A stretch of 64,000 bases of DNA from Corynebacterium tuberculostearicum. GTDB taxonomy: Bacteria > Actinomycetota > Actinomycetes > Mycobacteriales > Mycobacteriaceae. The position numbers and the translations under genes are program-made. Of this stretch, positions 38,491 through 46,283 are shown piece after piece (position 1 is the first letter of the stretch; each line of letters opens with the position of its first letter). The notes under the pieces were generated by a model. That model did no database searches, was not told where the DNA came from, and was given only the letters and a program-made list of their open reading frames with translations. The stretch covers positions 930,001 through 994,000 of the forward strand of contig NZ_CP073096.1 of the NCBI RefSeq assembly GCF_030503735.1, given 5' to 3'.

Positions 38491-39995
38491 TGACCTCTTT
38501 CCTCGATACCACCCCGCCGCGCGCGCCGGAAGGCTATGGCAATTTGCGCGGCAGCAAGGCTTTCGTCCCGCTGGCTCACGTTGGCCTGAATAACGCCACC
38601 CAGCGTCACAACCTGCAGCACGCTACCACCACTATTCGTGAAAAGCGCTCCAACGCTGTAGAAGAGCTGGATGATTGGCAGGAGTTGCGCGCGGCAGGTT
38701 CCGCCATCAAGGAAGATGTTGCAGCCCGCATGCCCGAACTGCTCGAGCAGTTCGAAGAGGCAGTTAAGGCTCGCGGCGGCGTTGTCCACTGGGCACGCGA
38801 TGCCAAGGAAGCTAACCAGATCATCGAAGGTCTGATTCGTGCTACCGGCGAGACTGACGTGGTCAAGGTCAAGTCCATGGCCACCCAGGAGATCGGCATG
38901 AACGAGCACCTGGAGGAAGCAGGCATCAACGCTCGCGAGACCGACCTCGCAGAGCTCATCGTGCAGCTAGGTGAGGATAAACCCTCCCACATTCTGGTTC
39001 CGGCTATTCACCGCAACCGCGCGGAGATCCGCGATATCTTCGTCAACAAGATGCCAAATACCGATGACACCCTGCAGGCTGAGCCGGCGGAGTTGGCTGA
39101 GGCATCCCGCCAGTTCCTGCGCGAGCAGTTCATGAAGGCCAAGGTCGCCATTTCCGGCGCCAACTTCGGCGTGGCGGAAACCGGCACCATCAACATCGTA
39201 GAGTCCGAGGGCAATGGCCGCATGTGCCTGACCCTGCCAGAGACCCTCATTACCGTCATGGGCATTGAGAAGCTGGTCCCAACCTTCCAGGACTTGGAGG
39301 TCTTCCTCCAGCTGCTGCCGCGTTCTTCCACGGCAGAGCGCATGAACCCATACACCTCCATGTGGTCCGGTGTTACTGAGGGCGATGGCCCGCAGAATTT
39401 CCACTTGGTCCTGCTGGATAACGGCCGTACCGCGGCACTGTCCTCCCCAATTGGTCACCAGGCTCTCAAGTGCATCCGTTGCTCGGCTTGCCTGAATGTT
39501 TGCCCGGTCTATGAGCGCGCCGGCGGCCACGCTTACGGCTCTGTTTACCCTGGTCCTATCGGCATTTCCTTGACGCCGCAGCTGACCGGCATGAAGGACC
39601 ACAACGATCCTTCTGCCAGCCTGCCTTATGCGTGCTCGCTGTGCGGCCGCTGCGACGAGGTGTGCCCGGTGAAGATTCCGCTTTCTGACGTCATTTTGGA
39701 AAACCGCCACCAGAAGGTCACCCACGCCACTCCGCCAATCGAGCCCAAGCTGTTCAAGACCATTCAGCTGCTGTGGAGCAACCCGAAGCTGTGGAATAAG
39801 GCAACCCACATGGTGGCCTTGGGCCGCATTTTGGGTGGCACCAACAAGACCATCGAATCCCTGCCACTGTTTATGTCCGGTTGGTCTGAAGGCCGCGACA
39901 CCGCGGTTCCGCCGAAGAAGTCTTTCCGCCAGTGGTTCGAGTCCGAAGAAGGCAAGGAACTTCTTGCCGAGGCCCGTGAGGAGTCCCAAAAGTGA
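38490..39995 (+). CDS. lutB: L-lactate oxidation ferredoxin-type protein LutB
   Basis: 501 residues from the ATG overlapping lutA. An N-terminal LUD domain (AKVAISGANFGVAETGTI) is followed by two 4Fe-4S motifs, CIRCSACLNVCPVYER and CSLCGRCDEVCPVKIP. It is the central electron-transfer subunit of LutABC. A C-terminal tail (KKSFRQWFESEEGKELLAEA) is typical. The lutC start overlaps its stop (GTGA). Confidence 0.95.
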   Translation: MTSFLDTTPPRAPEGYGNLRGSKAFVPLAHVGLNNATQRHNLQHATTTIREKRSNAVEELDDWQELRAAGSAIKEDVAARMPELLEQFEEAVKARGGVVHWARDAKEANQIIEGLIRATGETDVVKVKSMATQEIGMNEHLEEAGINARETDLAELIVQLGEDKPSHILVPAIHRNRAEIRDIFVNKMPNTDDTLQAEPAELAEASRQFLREQFMKAKVAISGANFGVAETGTINIVESEGNGRMCLTLPETLITVMGIEKLVPTFQDLEVFLQLLPRSSTAERMNPYTSMWSGVTEGDGPQNFHLVLLDNGRTAALSSPIGHQALKCIRCSACLNVCPVYERAGGHAYGSVYPGPIGISLTPQLTGMKDHNDPSASLPYACSLCGRCDEVCPVKIPLSDVILENRHQKVTHATPPIEPKLFKTIQLLWSNPKLWNKATHMVALGRILGGTNKTIESLPLFMSGWSEGRDTAVPPKKSFRQWFESEEGKELLAEAREESQK

Positions 39996-40612
39996 ACGCA
40001 AAGCAGGAAATCCTAAGCCGCATCCGCTCCGCTCAGAAGCAGGCTGGTCTCCCCGACCACGTTGATGCCCCGCGTGACTACCACCACGAGGGCACCCTGA
40101 ACGCGGACGAGCTGCGCGATATGCTCATTGACCGACTCGAGGATTACAAGGCCGAGGTGCACGTCACCGAGGAAGGCGAGCTCAAGCAGGCCATCGCCAC
40201 GATCCTCAATGATCGCAAGTGCAATGACATCCGTTACGCCGAGGGCCTGGATGCGAGCCTCTTCGAGGGGTTCGACGCCAAACCAGATGATAAATCTGTC
40301 GATCCGCGCACGTTGAATGAGACCGACGCTGTGGTCACTTATTCCCACGTCACCTCCGCCCAGACCGGCACCATCGTACTCGAGTCTGACGAGCGCTGCG
40401 GCCGCCGCGCTTTGACCTTGGTGCCGGACCGCCACCTGTGCATCGTCCACCAGGATGAGATTGTTTACGGCATCCCTGAGGTCATCTCCCGCATGAACCC
40501 GGAAAAGCCTGCAACCTGGATCTCCGGTCCGTCCGCTACCTCCGATATCGAGCTCGCTCGCGTCGAGGGGGTACACGGTCCGCGTGACCTTATCGTTCTC
40601 ATCGTCAAGTAG
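39992..40612 (+). CDS. lutC: L-lactate oxidation protein LutC
   Basis: 206 residues from a GTG within the end of lutB; GAGGAG is upstream. LUD-domain protein with VVTYSHVTSAQTGTIVLES and the C-terminal SGPSATSDIELARVEGVHGP signature. Third subunit of the lactate oxidation system, whose precise chemistry is unknown. A 9-bp hairpin follows at 40622-40649. Confidence 0.95.
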   Translation: MNAKQEILSRIRSAQKQAGLPDHVDAPRDYHHEGTLNADELRDMLIDRLEDYKAEVHVTEEGELKQAIATILNDRKCNDIRYAEGLDASLFEGFDAKPDDKSVDPRTLNETDAVVTYSHVTSAQTGTIVLESDERCGRRALTLVPDRHLCIVHQDEIVYGIPEVISRMNPEKPATWISGPSATSDIELARVEGVHGPRDLIVLIVK

Positions 40613-40621
40613 CTCTGCGCA

Positions 40622-40649
40622 GCCCTCACCCGCTCCGGCCGGTGAGGGC
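40622..40649 (+). terminator. Hairpin after lutC
   Basis: GCCCTCACC (40622-40630... arms nine long) pairs with GGTGAGGGC ending at 40649 around a 10-base GC-rich loop. There is no T-run after it, so it may stabilise the 3' end or act in Rho-assisted termination rather than be a full intrinsic terminator. Confidence 0.45.
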
Positions 40650-40735
40650 ACCCACCTACTGTGAATATGATGCCAAAAGCATCAAAAAAGCATAGGCTAG
40701 GTCTACCAATCATTTTTATTCTGGAGACCTAATCT

Positions 40736-42319
40736 ATGCTTTCTTTTTCTTCTAAACTAGCGGCCACGCTCGGTGCTGCTGCGGTCGCTATTAGTGTTAC
40801 TGCACCGATTGCCGCGTCCGCACCAGCCCCCGCACCGTTGGAAACCAAGCCCGCTATTTCTTGGGAAGACTGCCCCGAGCAGGTAGATATCGACTCGGCC
40901 GAATGCGGACGCATCGAAGTCCCTACGTACTACGACAACCCTGATGCCGGCACCATTAGCGTCGGTTTCGTGCGGGTGCCCGCCGCCAACCCAGGTGCCC
41001 GCCGTGGCGCGTTGTTTACCAACCCTGGTGGTCCAAGTGGCGATGCCTATGGATGGGCCGGCAATAGCGCTGTTCCGTGGCCACAGGCCGTGCGCGATGA
41101 ATGGGATACTATCGGCGTGCAGCCACGCGGTCTTCCAGGCTCCACCCCAGTCAAGTGCGATGCCACGGCTACCAGTGATCCCCTCCAGGGAAGCCTCCAG
41201 GTGGGAAAGCTCACCCGCGATGCCTGCGAAAAGCACACCCCGGGCTACACCAACTCACTGACTACTGCTAATACCCTGCAGGATTGGGAAATGGTGCGCC
41301 GCGCCTTGGGCGAAGAAAAGATTGATATCGCCGGCACCTCTTATGGCACGTACCTCGGCTCCGCCTACGCCACCAAGTATCCGGAGCACACCGGCAAGGT
41401 CTTGTTGGATTCCGGTATGAGCCCCAAGCTGGCGTGGAATGGCATCTTTGCTTCGCAACAACGCGGCTATGAAAAGGCACTGCACGATCTCTTTGGGTTC
41501 ATCGCCAAAAATGATGCCAAGTACCACCTCGGCACCACCCCGCTGCAGGTCTATGAAAAGTGGTCGCAGAAGGTAGCCCGCGAGGCTGGTGTACGCCCAA
41601 CTGTCTTGCCACCGAACGCCAAGGTTGGTGACCTTCCTCCAGGACTCGAATTTGCCGGCCAGCCTGGCGCGGACATCATGACAGCCACCGGCCCACTGCG
41701 CGTGCAGGCGGAGTTCCTCAGCCAGAAGATTCAGCGCCCCAACGCCATGCAGGTTTCCTCCCCACTTCTGAGCATGACGCGCACCCTCGTACCGGTTCCT
41801 GCGCAATGGGATGCCTTTGCCAAGCACCTAAACGGCAGTGAACCTATGGATGTAGAGCAGTCCGACCCAGACGCACTACGCAAAGAGCAAGAATCCCTCG
41901 CTCAGGCGATGAATATGCAAAACCTCATCGTCTGCAATGAAAATACCGTGCCGGGCAATCCGCTGCTGTACCCGAGCTACCTGTGGGCCAATTTCGTCAG
42001 CGTTGATCCCTTCACCCTCCTCAATTCCCTCTATGGCTCCGGCGCCGGCTGCGGTGGCCGTGCGCCGGTCACGGGACAGGCGCCTCTCGACGGCTCTAAG
42101 CTCGCCACCAAGCCCCTCCAGATCCAGGCAACGGGCGACCCGCAAACGCCGTACCACTACCACACCAGCCTCTCCAAGCCGATGCAGTCGCGTGTGGTCA
42201 CCGTCCACGGCCCTGGCCATGCCCACTTTGCATCCCAGAATAAGGTCATCGATGACATCGGCGTGCACTACTTGCGCACGGGTGAAGTCACTACCACCGA
42301 CGCCCCCGGGCTGATTTAG
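40736..42319 (+). CDS. Secreted alpha/beta-hydrolase, tripeptidyl aminopeptidase-like (S33)
   Basis: 527 residues with a signal peptide (cleavage near ASAPAPAP, residue 30). The nucleophile Ser202 is in DIAGTSYGTYLG, the acid is probably in ATGDPQTPYHYH and the His in VHGPGHAHF. A TAP-like C-terminal domain matches secreted actinobacterial peptidases such as Streptomyces Tap. It would release short peptides from proteins outside the cell or act as an esterase on envelope lipids. CTGGAGACC is upstream. The leader contains GATGC-CAAAA-GCATC (about 40669-40683). Confidence 0.88.
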   Translation: MLSFSSKLAATLGAAAVAISVTAPIAASAPAPAPLETKPAISWEDCPEQVDIDSAECGRIEVPTYYDNPDAGTISVGFVRVPAANPGARRGALFTNPGGPSGDAYGWAGNSAVPWPQAVRDEWDTIGVQPRGLPGSTPVKCDATATSDPLQGSLQVGKLTRDACEKHTPGYTNSLTTANTLQDWEMVRRALGEEKIDIAGTSYGTYLGSAYATKYPEHTGKVLLDSGMSPKLAWNGIFASQQRGYEKALHDLFGFIAKNDAKYHLGTTPLQVYEKWSQKVAREAGVRPTVLPPNAKVGDLPPGLEFAGQPGADIMTATGPLRVQAEFLSQKIQRPNAMQVSSPLLSMTRTLVPVPAQWDAFAKHLNGSEPMDVEQSDPDALRKEQESLAQAMNMQNLIVCNENTVPGNPLLYPSYLWANFVSVDPFTLLNSLYGSGAGCGGRAPVTGQAPLDGSKLATKPLQIQATGDPQTPYHYHTSLSKPMQSRVVTVHGPGHAHFASQNKVIDDIGVHYLRTGEVTTTDAPGLI

Positions 42320-42339
42320 TCCCCCACTACCCCATGCGC

Positions 42340-42345
42340 TAAAAT
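42340..42345 (+). promoter_or_regulatory. -10 hexamer of the tRNA-Arg gene
   Basis: TAAAAT fits TANANT and lies 28 bp upstream of the tRNA 5' end. A small hairpin (TGGGA-ATTC-TCCCA, 42354-42367) sits between them. The -35 is not clear. Confidence 0.4.
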
Positions 42346-42372
42346 TACGTCGTTGGGAATTCTCCCAGCGAT

Positions 42373-42446
42373 GTCTCCGTAGCTCAGCGGATTAGAGCAT
42401 CGGTTTCCGGTACCGAAGGTCGCAGGTTCGATCCCTGTCGGGGACA
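42373..42446 (+). tRNA. tRNA-Arg (anticodon CCG)
   Basis: A full cloverleaf can be drawn. The acceptor stem pairs GTCTCCG with CGGGGAC (one G-U). The D arm is GCTC/GAGC, the anticodon stem TCGGT/ACCGA with loop TTCCGGT (anticodon CCG), and the T arm GCAGG-TTCGATC-CCTGT. CCA is not encoded. It reads CGG arginine codons. A strong terminator follows. Confidence 0.95.
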
Positions 42447-42452
42447 CGGTTA

Positions 42453-42497
42453 CCGCTGGCCACTAGAATTTTCTGGTGGCCAGCGGTTTATTTTTTA
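42453..42497 (+). terminator. Terminator of the tRNA-Arg gene
   Basis: A perfect 11-bp stem, CCGCTGGCCAC (42453-42463) with GTGGCCAGCGG (42476-42486), is followed by TTTATTTTTTA. Classic intrinsic terminator. Confidence 0.92.
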
Positions 42498-42571
42498 TCG
42501 GACCGCGCAGTCTCGGCTTTCTCTAACGATGCAGGCCTAAACGACAGAATGTGTTGTTTTGCGGCGTGTCA

Positions 42572-42600
42572 GGCTAAACGACATTTTGTGTTGGTGGGGT
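42572..42600 (+). repeat. Second, internal copy of the IS left end
   Basis: GGCTAAACGACATTTTGTGT and the following TGGTGGGGTT repeat the terminal sequence 38 bp inside the left end and stop at the transposase stop codon. This inner copy agrees with the right end over a longer stretch (TGTGTTGGTGxGGTT) than the outer left end does. Confidence 0.75.
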
Positions 42601-43799
42601 TAGCGTATGTGGCCTTTGCGTATTCCCATAGAGTGGTTGTAGGCAGTGTCGATGGCACTGTCGTAGGTTGCTGGTCGGCCGTCTTCGTGGCCACTGGTGG
42701 CTTGTTTTTCCTGGTTGGCTAGGGTTTGTGCTTTGGCGAGTGCGTCCTGGCCCCAGTTTTGCTGCCTGGCGATCTCTACAGGGTCGTCAGGCAGTTGCGT
42801 GTGGAGGTATAACCACCAGTCGCAGGCGATGCGCTGTTGTTCGTCGCGCAGTCCGCGGTGGGTGTGCATAAGTTGCTTAATTTGTGAGTTCACCCCGCCT
42901 TCTAGCTTGTTGGTCGTGCGTTCAAACCGTTGGCCTTCTTCGGCTTCGGTGAGGTAGGCAAAGAGGTGTCCTTGTTGGCTCATTTTCTTTAGCTGCAGGT
43001 AGATTCCGCGGTGAGTGTAGTGGGTGTACCACCACTTTTTGTTCCGGCGCTTGGACTTTGGAATCTGGTCGAAAGGAACGTCTTTGACGTAGGTTTTGGC
43101 TTTGAGCTGGGTGCTAAATACGGTGCCGAACTGTTGTAGTTTTACGGTCCATTCGGCTGCTTTATCCAGGTTGTCGACGGCGAGTAGTTCAAAGGAAAGT
43201 CGTTGTAATGCTTTGCCCATAGCGGAAGTGGGATGAAGGCCGGTGGCGCGTTGGATATTGCGTTTGACGTGGACAATGCAGCGTTGAACCGGGGTATTAG
43301 GCCACAAGTGGTGCAGTGCTTTAAGGCCTCCGGCATCCCCATCGCAGGTCACCAATTGTGGTGGGGCTAGTGGGTCGAGCAGGCGCGTGTAGGACCACGA
43401 GGATTCTTTCGTGCACCAGAACCAATTGATGACATGGCTGGAGTCGGCAGCTACAACAAGGCACTTGGTGTTGAAGTAGGTGCCGTCGATGAAGACTTGA
43501 TCGTAGATTCGCTGCTTATCAACGCTTCGGGGAGGTTGGATAAGCCAGAACGGTTTAAAGCGTCGTTGCAAAGTTCGCGGTGAAACACCGCAGGTTTTAG
43601 CTGTTTCTTCCAGGCTGTTGCTGGAGGTGAGCCAGAAAATGAAAAGGCGGAACCATTTGGCTTGCACAGCATCGTTATTCACGCGGGTGAAGGTGGCCTT
43701 GCAGGTGCGGCATCGCCATCGTTGGCGCCCAGCACTCGTTGTTCCGTGTTTCGTGCATGTCCCGCCGCAGACGGGGCATCGAGGATGATTTTTACTCAT
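42600..43799 (-). CDS. IS1249-like transposase
   Basis: 399 residues. An N-terminal zinc ribbon (CPVCGGTCTKHG, RCRTCK) and helix-turn-helix (LEETAKTCGVSPRTLQRRF) precede a DDE core of the IS256/MULE type: Asp in VFIDGTYF, Asp in VTCDGDAGG, a CIVHVKRN motif and Glu in RTTNKLEGGVNSQIKQLM. It appears full-length and intact and probably active. Its composition is less GC-rich than the neighbouring genes, as expected for an acquired element. Confidence 0.94.
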   Translation of the reverse strand: MSKNHPRCPVCGGTCTKHGTTSAGRQRWRCRTCKATFTRVNNDAVQAKWFRLFIFWLTSSNSLEETAKTCGVSPRTLQRRFKPFWLIQPPRSVDKQRIYDQVFIDGTYFNTKCLVVAADSSHVINWFWCTKESSWSYTRLLDPLAPPQLVTCDGDAGGLKALHHLWPNTPVQRCIVHVKRNIQRATGLHPTSAMGKALQRLSFELLAVDNLDKAAEWTVKLQQFGTVFSTQLKAKTYVKDVPFDQIPKSKRRNKKWWYTHYTHRGIYLQLKKMSQQGHLFAYLTEAEEGQRFERTTNKLEGGVNSQIKQLMHTHRGLRDEQQRIACDWWLYLHTQLPDDPVEIARQQNWGQDALAKAQTLANQEKQATSGHEDGRPATYDSAIDTAYNHSMGIRKGHIR

Positions 43800-43976
43800 C
43801 CCCTCATCGTGAACCTAGGTGCCTAGCACACCGGCATGTCTTTGGCGGTATTTCATGGTTGAAGCTGGAATATCCCTTTGGATAAGTGAAATAGTCGTAA
43901 TATCAGCACGCCAGACCGGCTAGCCGTACAACCTCACCAACACATCCTGTCGTTTAGGCCACGATGCACGAGCCGC

Positions 43977-44774
43977 CTATCCCCACTCCGGGTTTGCGGT
44001 ATCCACCCCTTGCACCTTTGCCGCATGCTCAATCGCCTCCGCCAACCACTGGGCCAGCCCCTCCTGCTGCGCCTCATAATGGGCACGGAAGCGCTCGTCA
44101 GCTACGTAGCCGCGCGAGATTAAGAAGTGCTTTGCCGGCGTGACGGGAAAGAAGGCGCTTAATGCTTCGCGGTGCTTTTCGACGATCCCCTGCGCCTCCT
44201 CCGAATCCGGTGCCTTACCGCTCGCTACGGCCTGGGCCAGCGCCTTTTCCACCTCAGCCACGCCGGCTTGAGCATCGCTCCAGTTCTTCTCCGACCAACC
44301 GGCAGTGCGTTGCTGATACACAGCCCAGTCCTCGCTCGATCCATAGGCCTCTTCGGCTTCTTGTTGATGCGCGGCGAAGTTGGCATCGCCGACAATTTGT
44401 CCGACTTCTTCCACAGTGAGCTTTCGGTTATCCATTACATCCTCCATCAAGGTGTCAATCGCTGCCAGCATTTCAGTGAGGTTGTCGCGTTGAGCAAGCA
44501 AGCTTTCCCTTTGCCTCTGCAAATGTTCTATGTCTGAGGAACCGCCATCTAGCAGCTGTTTAATATCGGTCAATTTCATACCGGTGGCGCGATAGATCAG
44601 AATCTTCTGCACCCGGGCACAGTCTTCCTCGGTATACAGCCGGTAATTGGACCAGCTGCGCCACGTGGGAGATAGCAAGCCTTGTGCTTCCCAGTGATGC
44701 AAGGTGCGCACCGTAATGCGGAAGAGCGCTGCTACCTCGCCAACGGTATAGAGAACTTCATCGATGTCGTCCAT
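43977..44774 (-). CDS. MerR-family regulator with TipAS-like ligand domain
   Basis: 265 residues. The MerR DNA-binding part covers about 7-75 (YTVGEVAALFRITVRTLHHW), followed by a coiled-coil dimer helix (HLQRQRESLLAQRDNLTEML) and a TipAS-like domain (about 145-255; TAGWSEKNWSDAQAGV, SRGYVADERFRAHYEAQ). TipAL proteins bind thiopeptide and other drugs and activate their own promoter. The divergent membrane protein and ABC exporter genes may be targets. Its promoter has the 19-bp spacer of MerR targets. Confidence 0.92.
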   Translation of the reverse strand: MDDIDEVLYTVGEVAALFRITVRTLHHWEAQGLLSPTWRSWSNYRLYTEEDCARVQKILIYRATGMKLTDIKQLLDGGSSDIEHLQRQRESLLAQRDNLTEMLAAIDTLMEDVMDNRKLTVEEVGQIVGDANFAAHQQEAEEAYGSSEDWAVYQQRTAGWSEKNWSDAQAGVAEVEKALAQAVASGKAPDSEEAQGIVEKHREALSAFFPVTPAKHFLISRGYVADERFRAHYEAQQEGLAQWLAEAIEHAAKVQGVDTANPEWG

Positions 44775-44780
44775 GATTTC

Positions 44781-44811
44781 ATTGTCACGCCTTACGCTGC
44801 GTCAGGGTCAA
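44781..44811 (-). promoter_or_regulatory. MerR-type promoter of the tipA-like gene
   Basis: On the minus strand TTGACC (44806-44811) and GACAAT (44781-44786) are separated by 19 bp, the long spacer of promoters activated by MerR proteins. The spacer has ACGC-N8-GCGT symmetry. Six bases separate the -10 from the ATG, so the mRNA may be leaderless. This fits autoactivation. Confidence 0.65.
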
Positions 44812-44830
44812 CCCCAGAGAAATTCCCAGA

Positions 44831-44848
44831 AACACTTGCCAGAGTGTT
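44831..44848. promoter_or_regulatory. Palindrome before the membrane protein/ABC operon
   Basis: AACACT-TGCCAG-AGTGTT is a perfect 6-bp inverted repeat with a 6-bp centre, 23 bp before the start of the membrane-protein gene; a further half site CAACACTTGG follows. It may be an operator for the rightward operon. Confidence 0.4.
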
Positions 44849-44871
44849 GGGTTTATGCAACACTTGGGTGT

Positions 44872-45378
44872 ATGACAGCAAACGACGTCCCTGTTTCAAC
44901 AACGATCCGCGCCGAACGGTTCCGCAGACCCGGCCCCACACGTGGATTAATCGCGTCAATGTATGGCTGCGTGGCCGTATCCGCGATTTTCCTCATCATT
45001 GCCCTAGCATTTTCCGCCTATTGGGCCCTCTTTGCTATGTCGATAACAATCGCGCTCTCGTGCGTACCGTGGACCATTCTGCGAATTTCCATCGACTCCA
45101 AGGACACGAAGCCTCTGGCCTCTCTCGATGAATATGAGGCCCAGGTGCTGGACCACTGGCGGCAAAAGGCATTCAAGCTGTCTACGTCATTGCTTATCGG
45201 CGGGAGCGCGGCTGCTTTCATATCCAACTTTGGGTTCCTGGGCGCAGATATCTTCGAATTAAATAGCACCAAATTTCTCTTAGGAGTCGGCTACTACCTG
45301 CTCTTTAGTTATTTCATCTCTGCCACCCTGCCCGCTGTCGGCTACGCACTAACTTTCAATCAGAACTCGGAGAACTAA
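44872..45378 (+). CDS. Four-helix membrane protein of the ABC operon
   Basis: 168 residues from MTANDVPVSTTIRAERF; no clear ribosome site. Two pairs of membrane helices (GCVAVSAIFLIIALAFSAYW, FAMSITIALSCVPWTIL; LSTSLLIGGSAAAFISNFG, FLLGVGYYLLFSYFISATL). No family was recognised. It is only 2 bp from the ABC ATPase gene, so it likely works with the exporter or is part of its regulation. Confidence 0.7.
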   Translation: MTANDVPVSTTIRAERFRRPGPTRGLIASMYGCVAVSAIFLIIALAFSAYWALFAMSITIALSCVPWTILRISIDSKDTKPLASLDEYEAQVLDHWRQKAFKLSTSLLIGGSAAAFISNFGFLGADIFELNSTKFLLGVGYYLLFSYFISATLPAVGYALTFNQNSEN

Positions 45379-45380
45379 AC

Positions 45381-46280
45381 ATGCCCACCTTGACCATTGA
45401 CCACCTCAATAAGTCCTTCGGGGAGACGCAAGCCCTGCGGGATATGACCTTTAGCGTTGGCGAGGGCGAAATCTTCGGGTTCGTCGGCTCCAACGGCGCT
45501 GGAAAATCCACCACTATGCGTATTGCGCTTGGTGTGCTGGCGAAAGACTCCGGCGAAGTCTATTTCGATAACGCCCCAATTAATGACGATAACCGCCGCC
45601 GCATTGGTTATATGCCAGAAGAGCGCGGCCTCTACGGGAAAGAACCGCTGCTTAGCCAGCTGGTCTTCCTCGGCACCCTGCACGGAATGGATAAGCCCGC
45701 CGCCAAACGCGCCGGCACCGAGCTCCTTGAGCAGCTTGGCCTGGGCGAGCGGATGGACGATAAGCTCGATGACCTGTCTTTGGGCAACCAGCAGAGGGTG
45801 CAGCTGGCAGCCTCCCTTATCCATGATCCTGACATGCTGATTCTGGACGAGCCCTTCTCCGGCCTAGACCCGGTTGCTGTAAACGTCATGTCAGACATGC
45901 TGCGCGAGCGCGCCAACCGTGGCGTGCCCGTCATTTTCTCCTCGCACCAGTTGGACCTGGTGCAGCGCTTGTGTGACCGCGTGGGCATTGTGACGAAGGG
46001 GCAGATGGTAGCTGAAGGGGGCGTCGATAAGCTGCGCAGCCAAGGCCCACCTCGCTTCGAGGTCGCTACCCCAGCGCGCGGCTGGTACCCGGAAGGCACA
46101 GAGCTGGTGGCAGAAACCGCCGATGCCGTAGTGCTCCAAGCCGATTCCGCCGTAGATGATCAGATAATCCTGCATGCAGCCCTAGCTGCAGGCCCGGTGC
46201 ATTCCTTCGGCCGCAAGATCCCAGACCTGACCGAGCTTTTCCAGGACGTCGTCACCAGCAACCAGAATGAGGAGGCCTAA
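45381..46280 (+). CDS. ABC transporter ATP-binding protein (NatA/YhaQ-like)
   Basis: 299 residues. Walker A GSNGAGKST, signature DLSLGNQQRVQLAAS, Walker B DMLILDEPFSGLD and an H-loop in FSSHQLDL are present. A C-terminal DUF4162-like extension follows (about 225-299). Closest known group: NatAB/YhaQP exporters of sodium or drugs. Partner is the permease encoded 3 bp downstream. Confidence 0.93.
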   Translation: MPTLTIDHLNKSFGETQALRDMTFSVGEGEIFGFVGSNGAGKSTTMRIALGVLAKDSGEVYFDNAPINDDNRRRIGYMPEERGLYGKEPLLSQLVFLGTLHGMDKPAAKRAGTELLEQLGLGERMDDKLDDLSLGNQQRVQLAASLIHDPDMLILDEPFSGLDPVAVNVMSDMLRERANRGVPVIFSSHQLDLVQRLCDRVGIVTKGQMVAEGGVDKLRSQGPPRFEVATPARGWYPEGTELVAETADAVVLQADSAVDDQIILHAALAAGPVHSFGRKIPDLTELFQDVVTSNQNEEA

Positions 46281-46283
46281 GCC

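Larger units (their letters stand above)
42526..43968. mobile_element. IS256-family insertion sequence, IS1249-like, with 8-bp target duplication
   Basis: The element runs from 42534 to 43960 (1427 bp). Its ends are inverted: GGCCTAAACGACAGAATGTG on the left and, read inward, GGCCTAAACGACAGGATGTG on the right. The 8 bp ACGATGCA is present on both sides (42526-42533 and 43961-43968), the duplication size expected for IS256-family transposition. A second left end-like copy lies inside at 42572-42600. One intact transposase gene is carried. The right copy of the target site is nine bases past the merR-like stop codon, so no host gene was broken. Confidence 0.93.

Noticed and set aside
42373..43960. 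tRNA-Arg as attachment site of a genomic island
   Set aside because: The insertion downstream is a simple IS with its own 8-bp target duplication; there is no integrase and no repeat of the tRNA 3' end.
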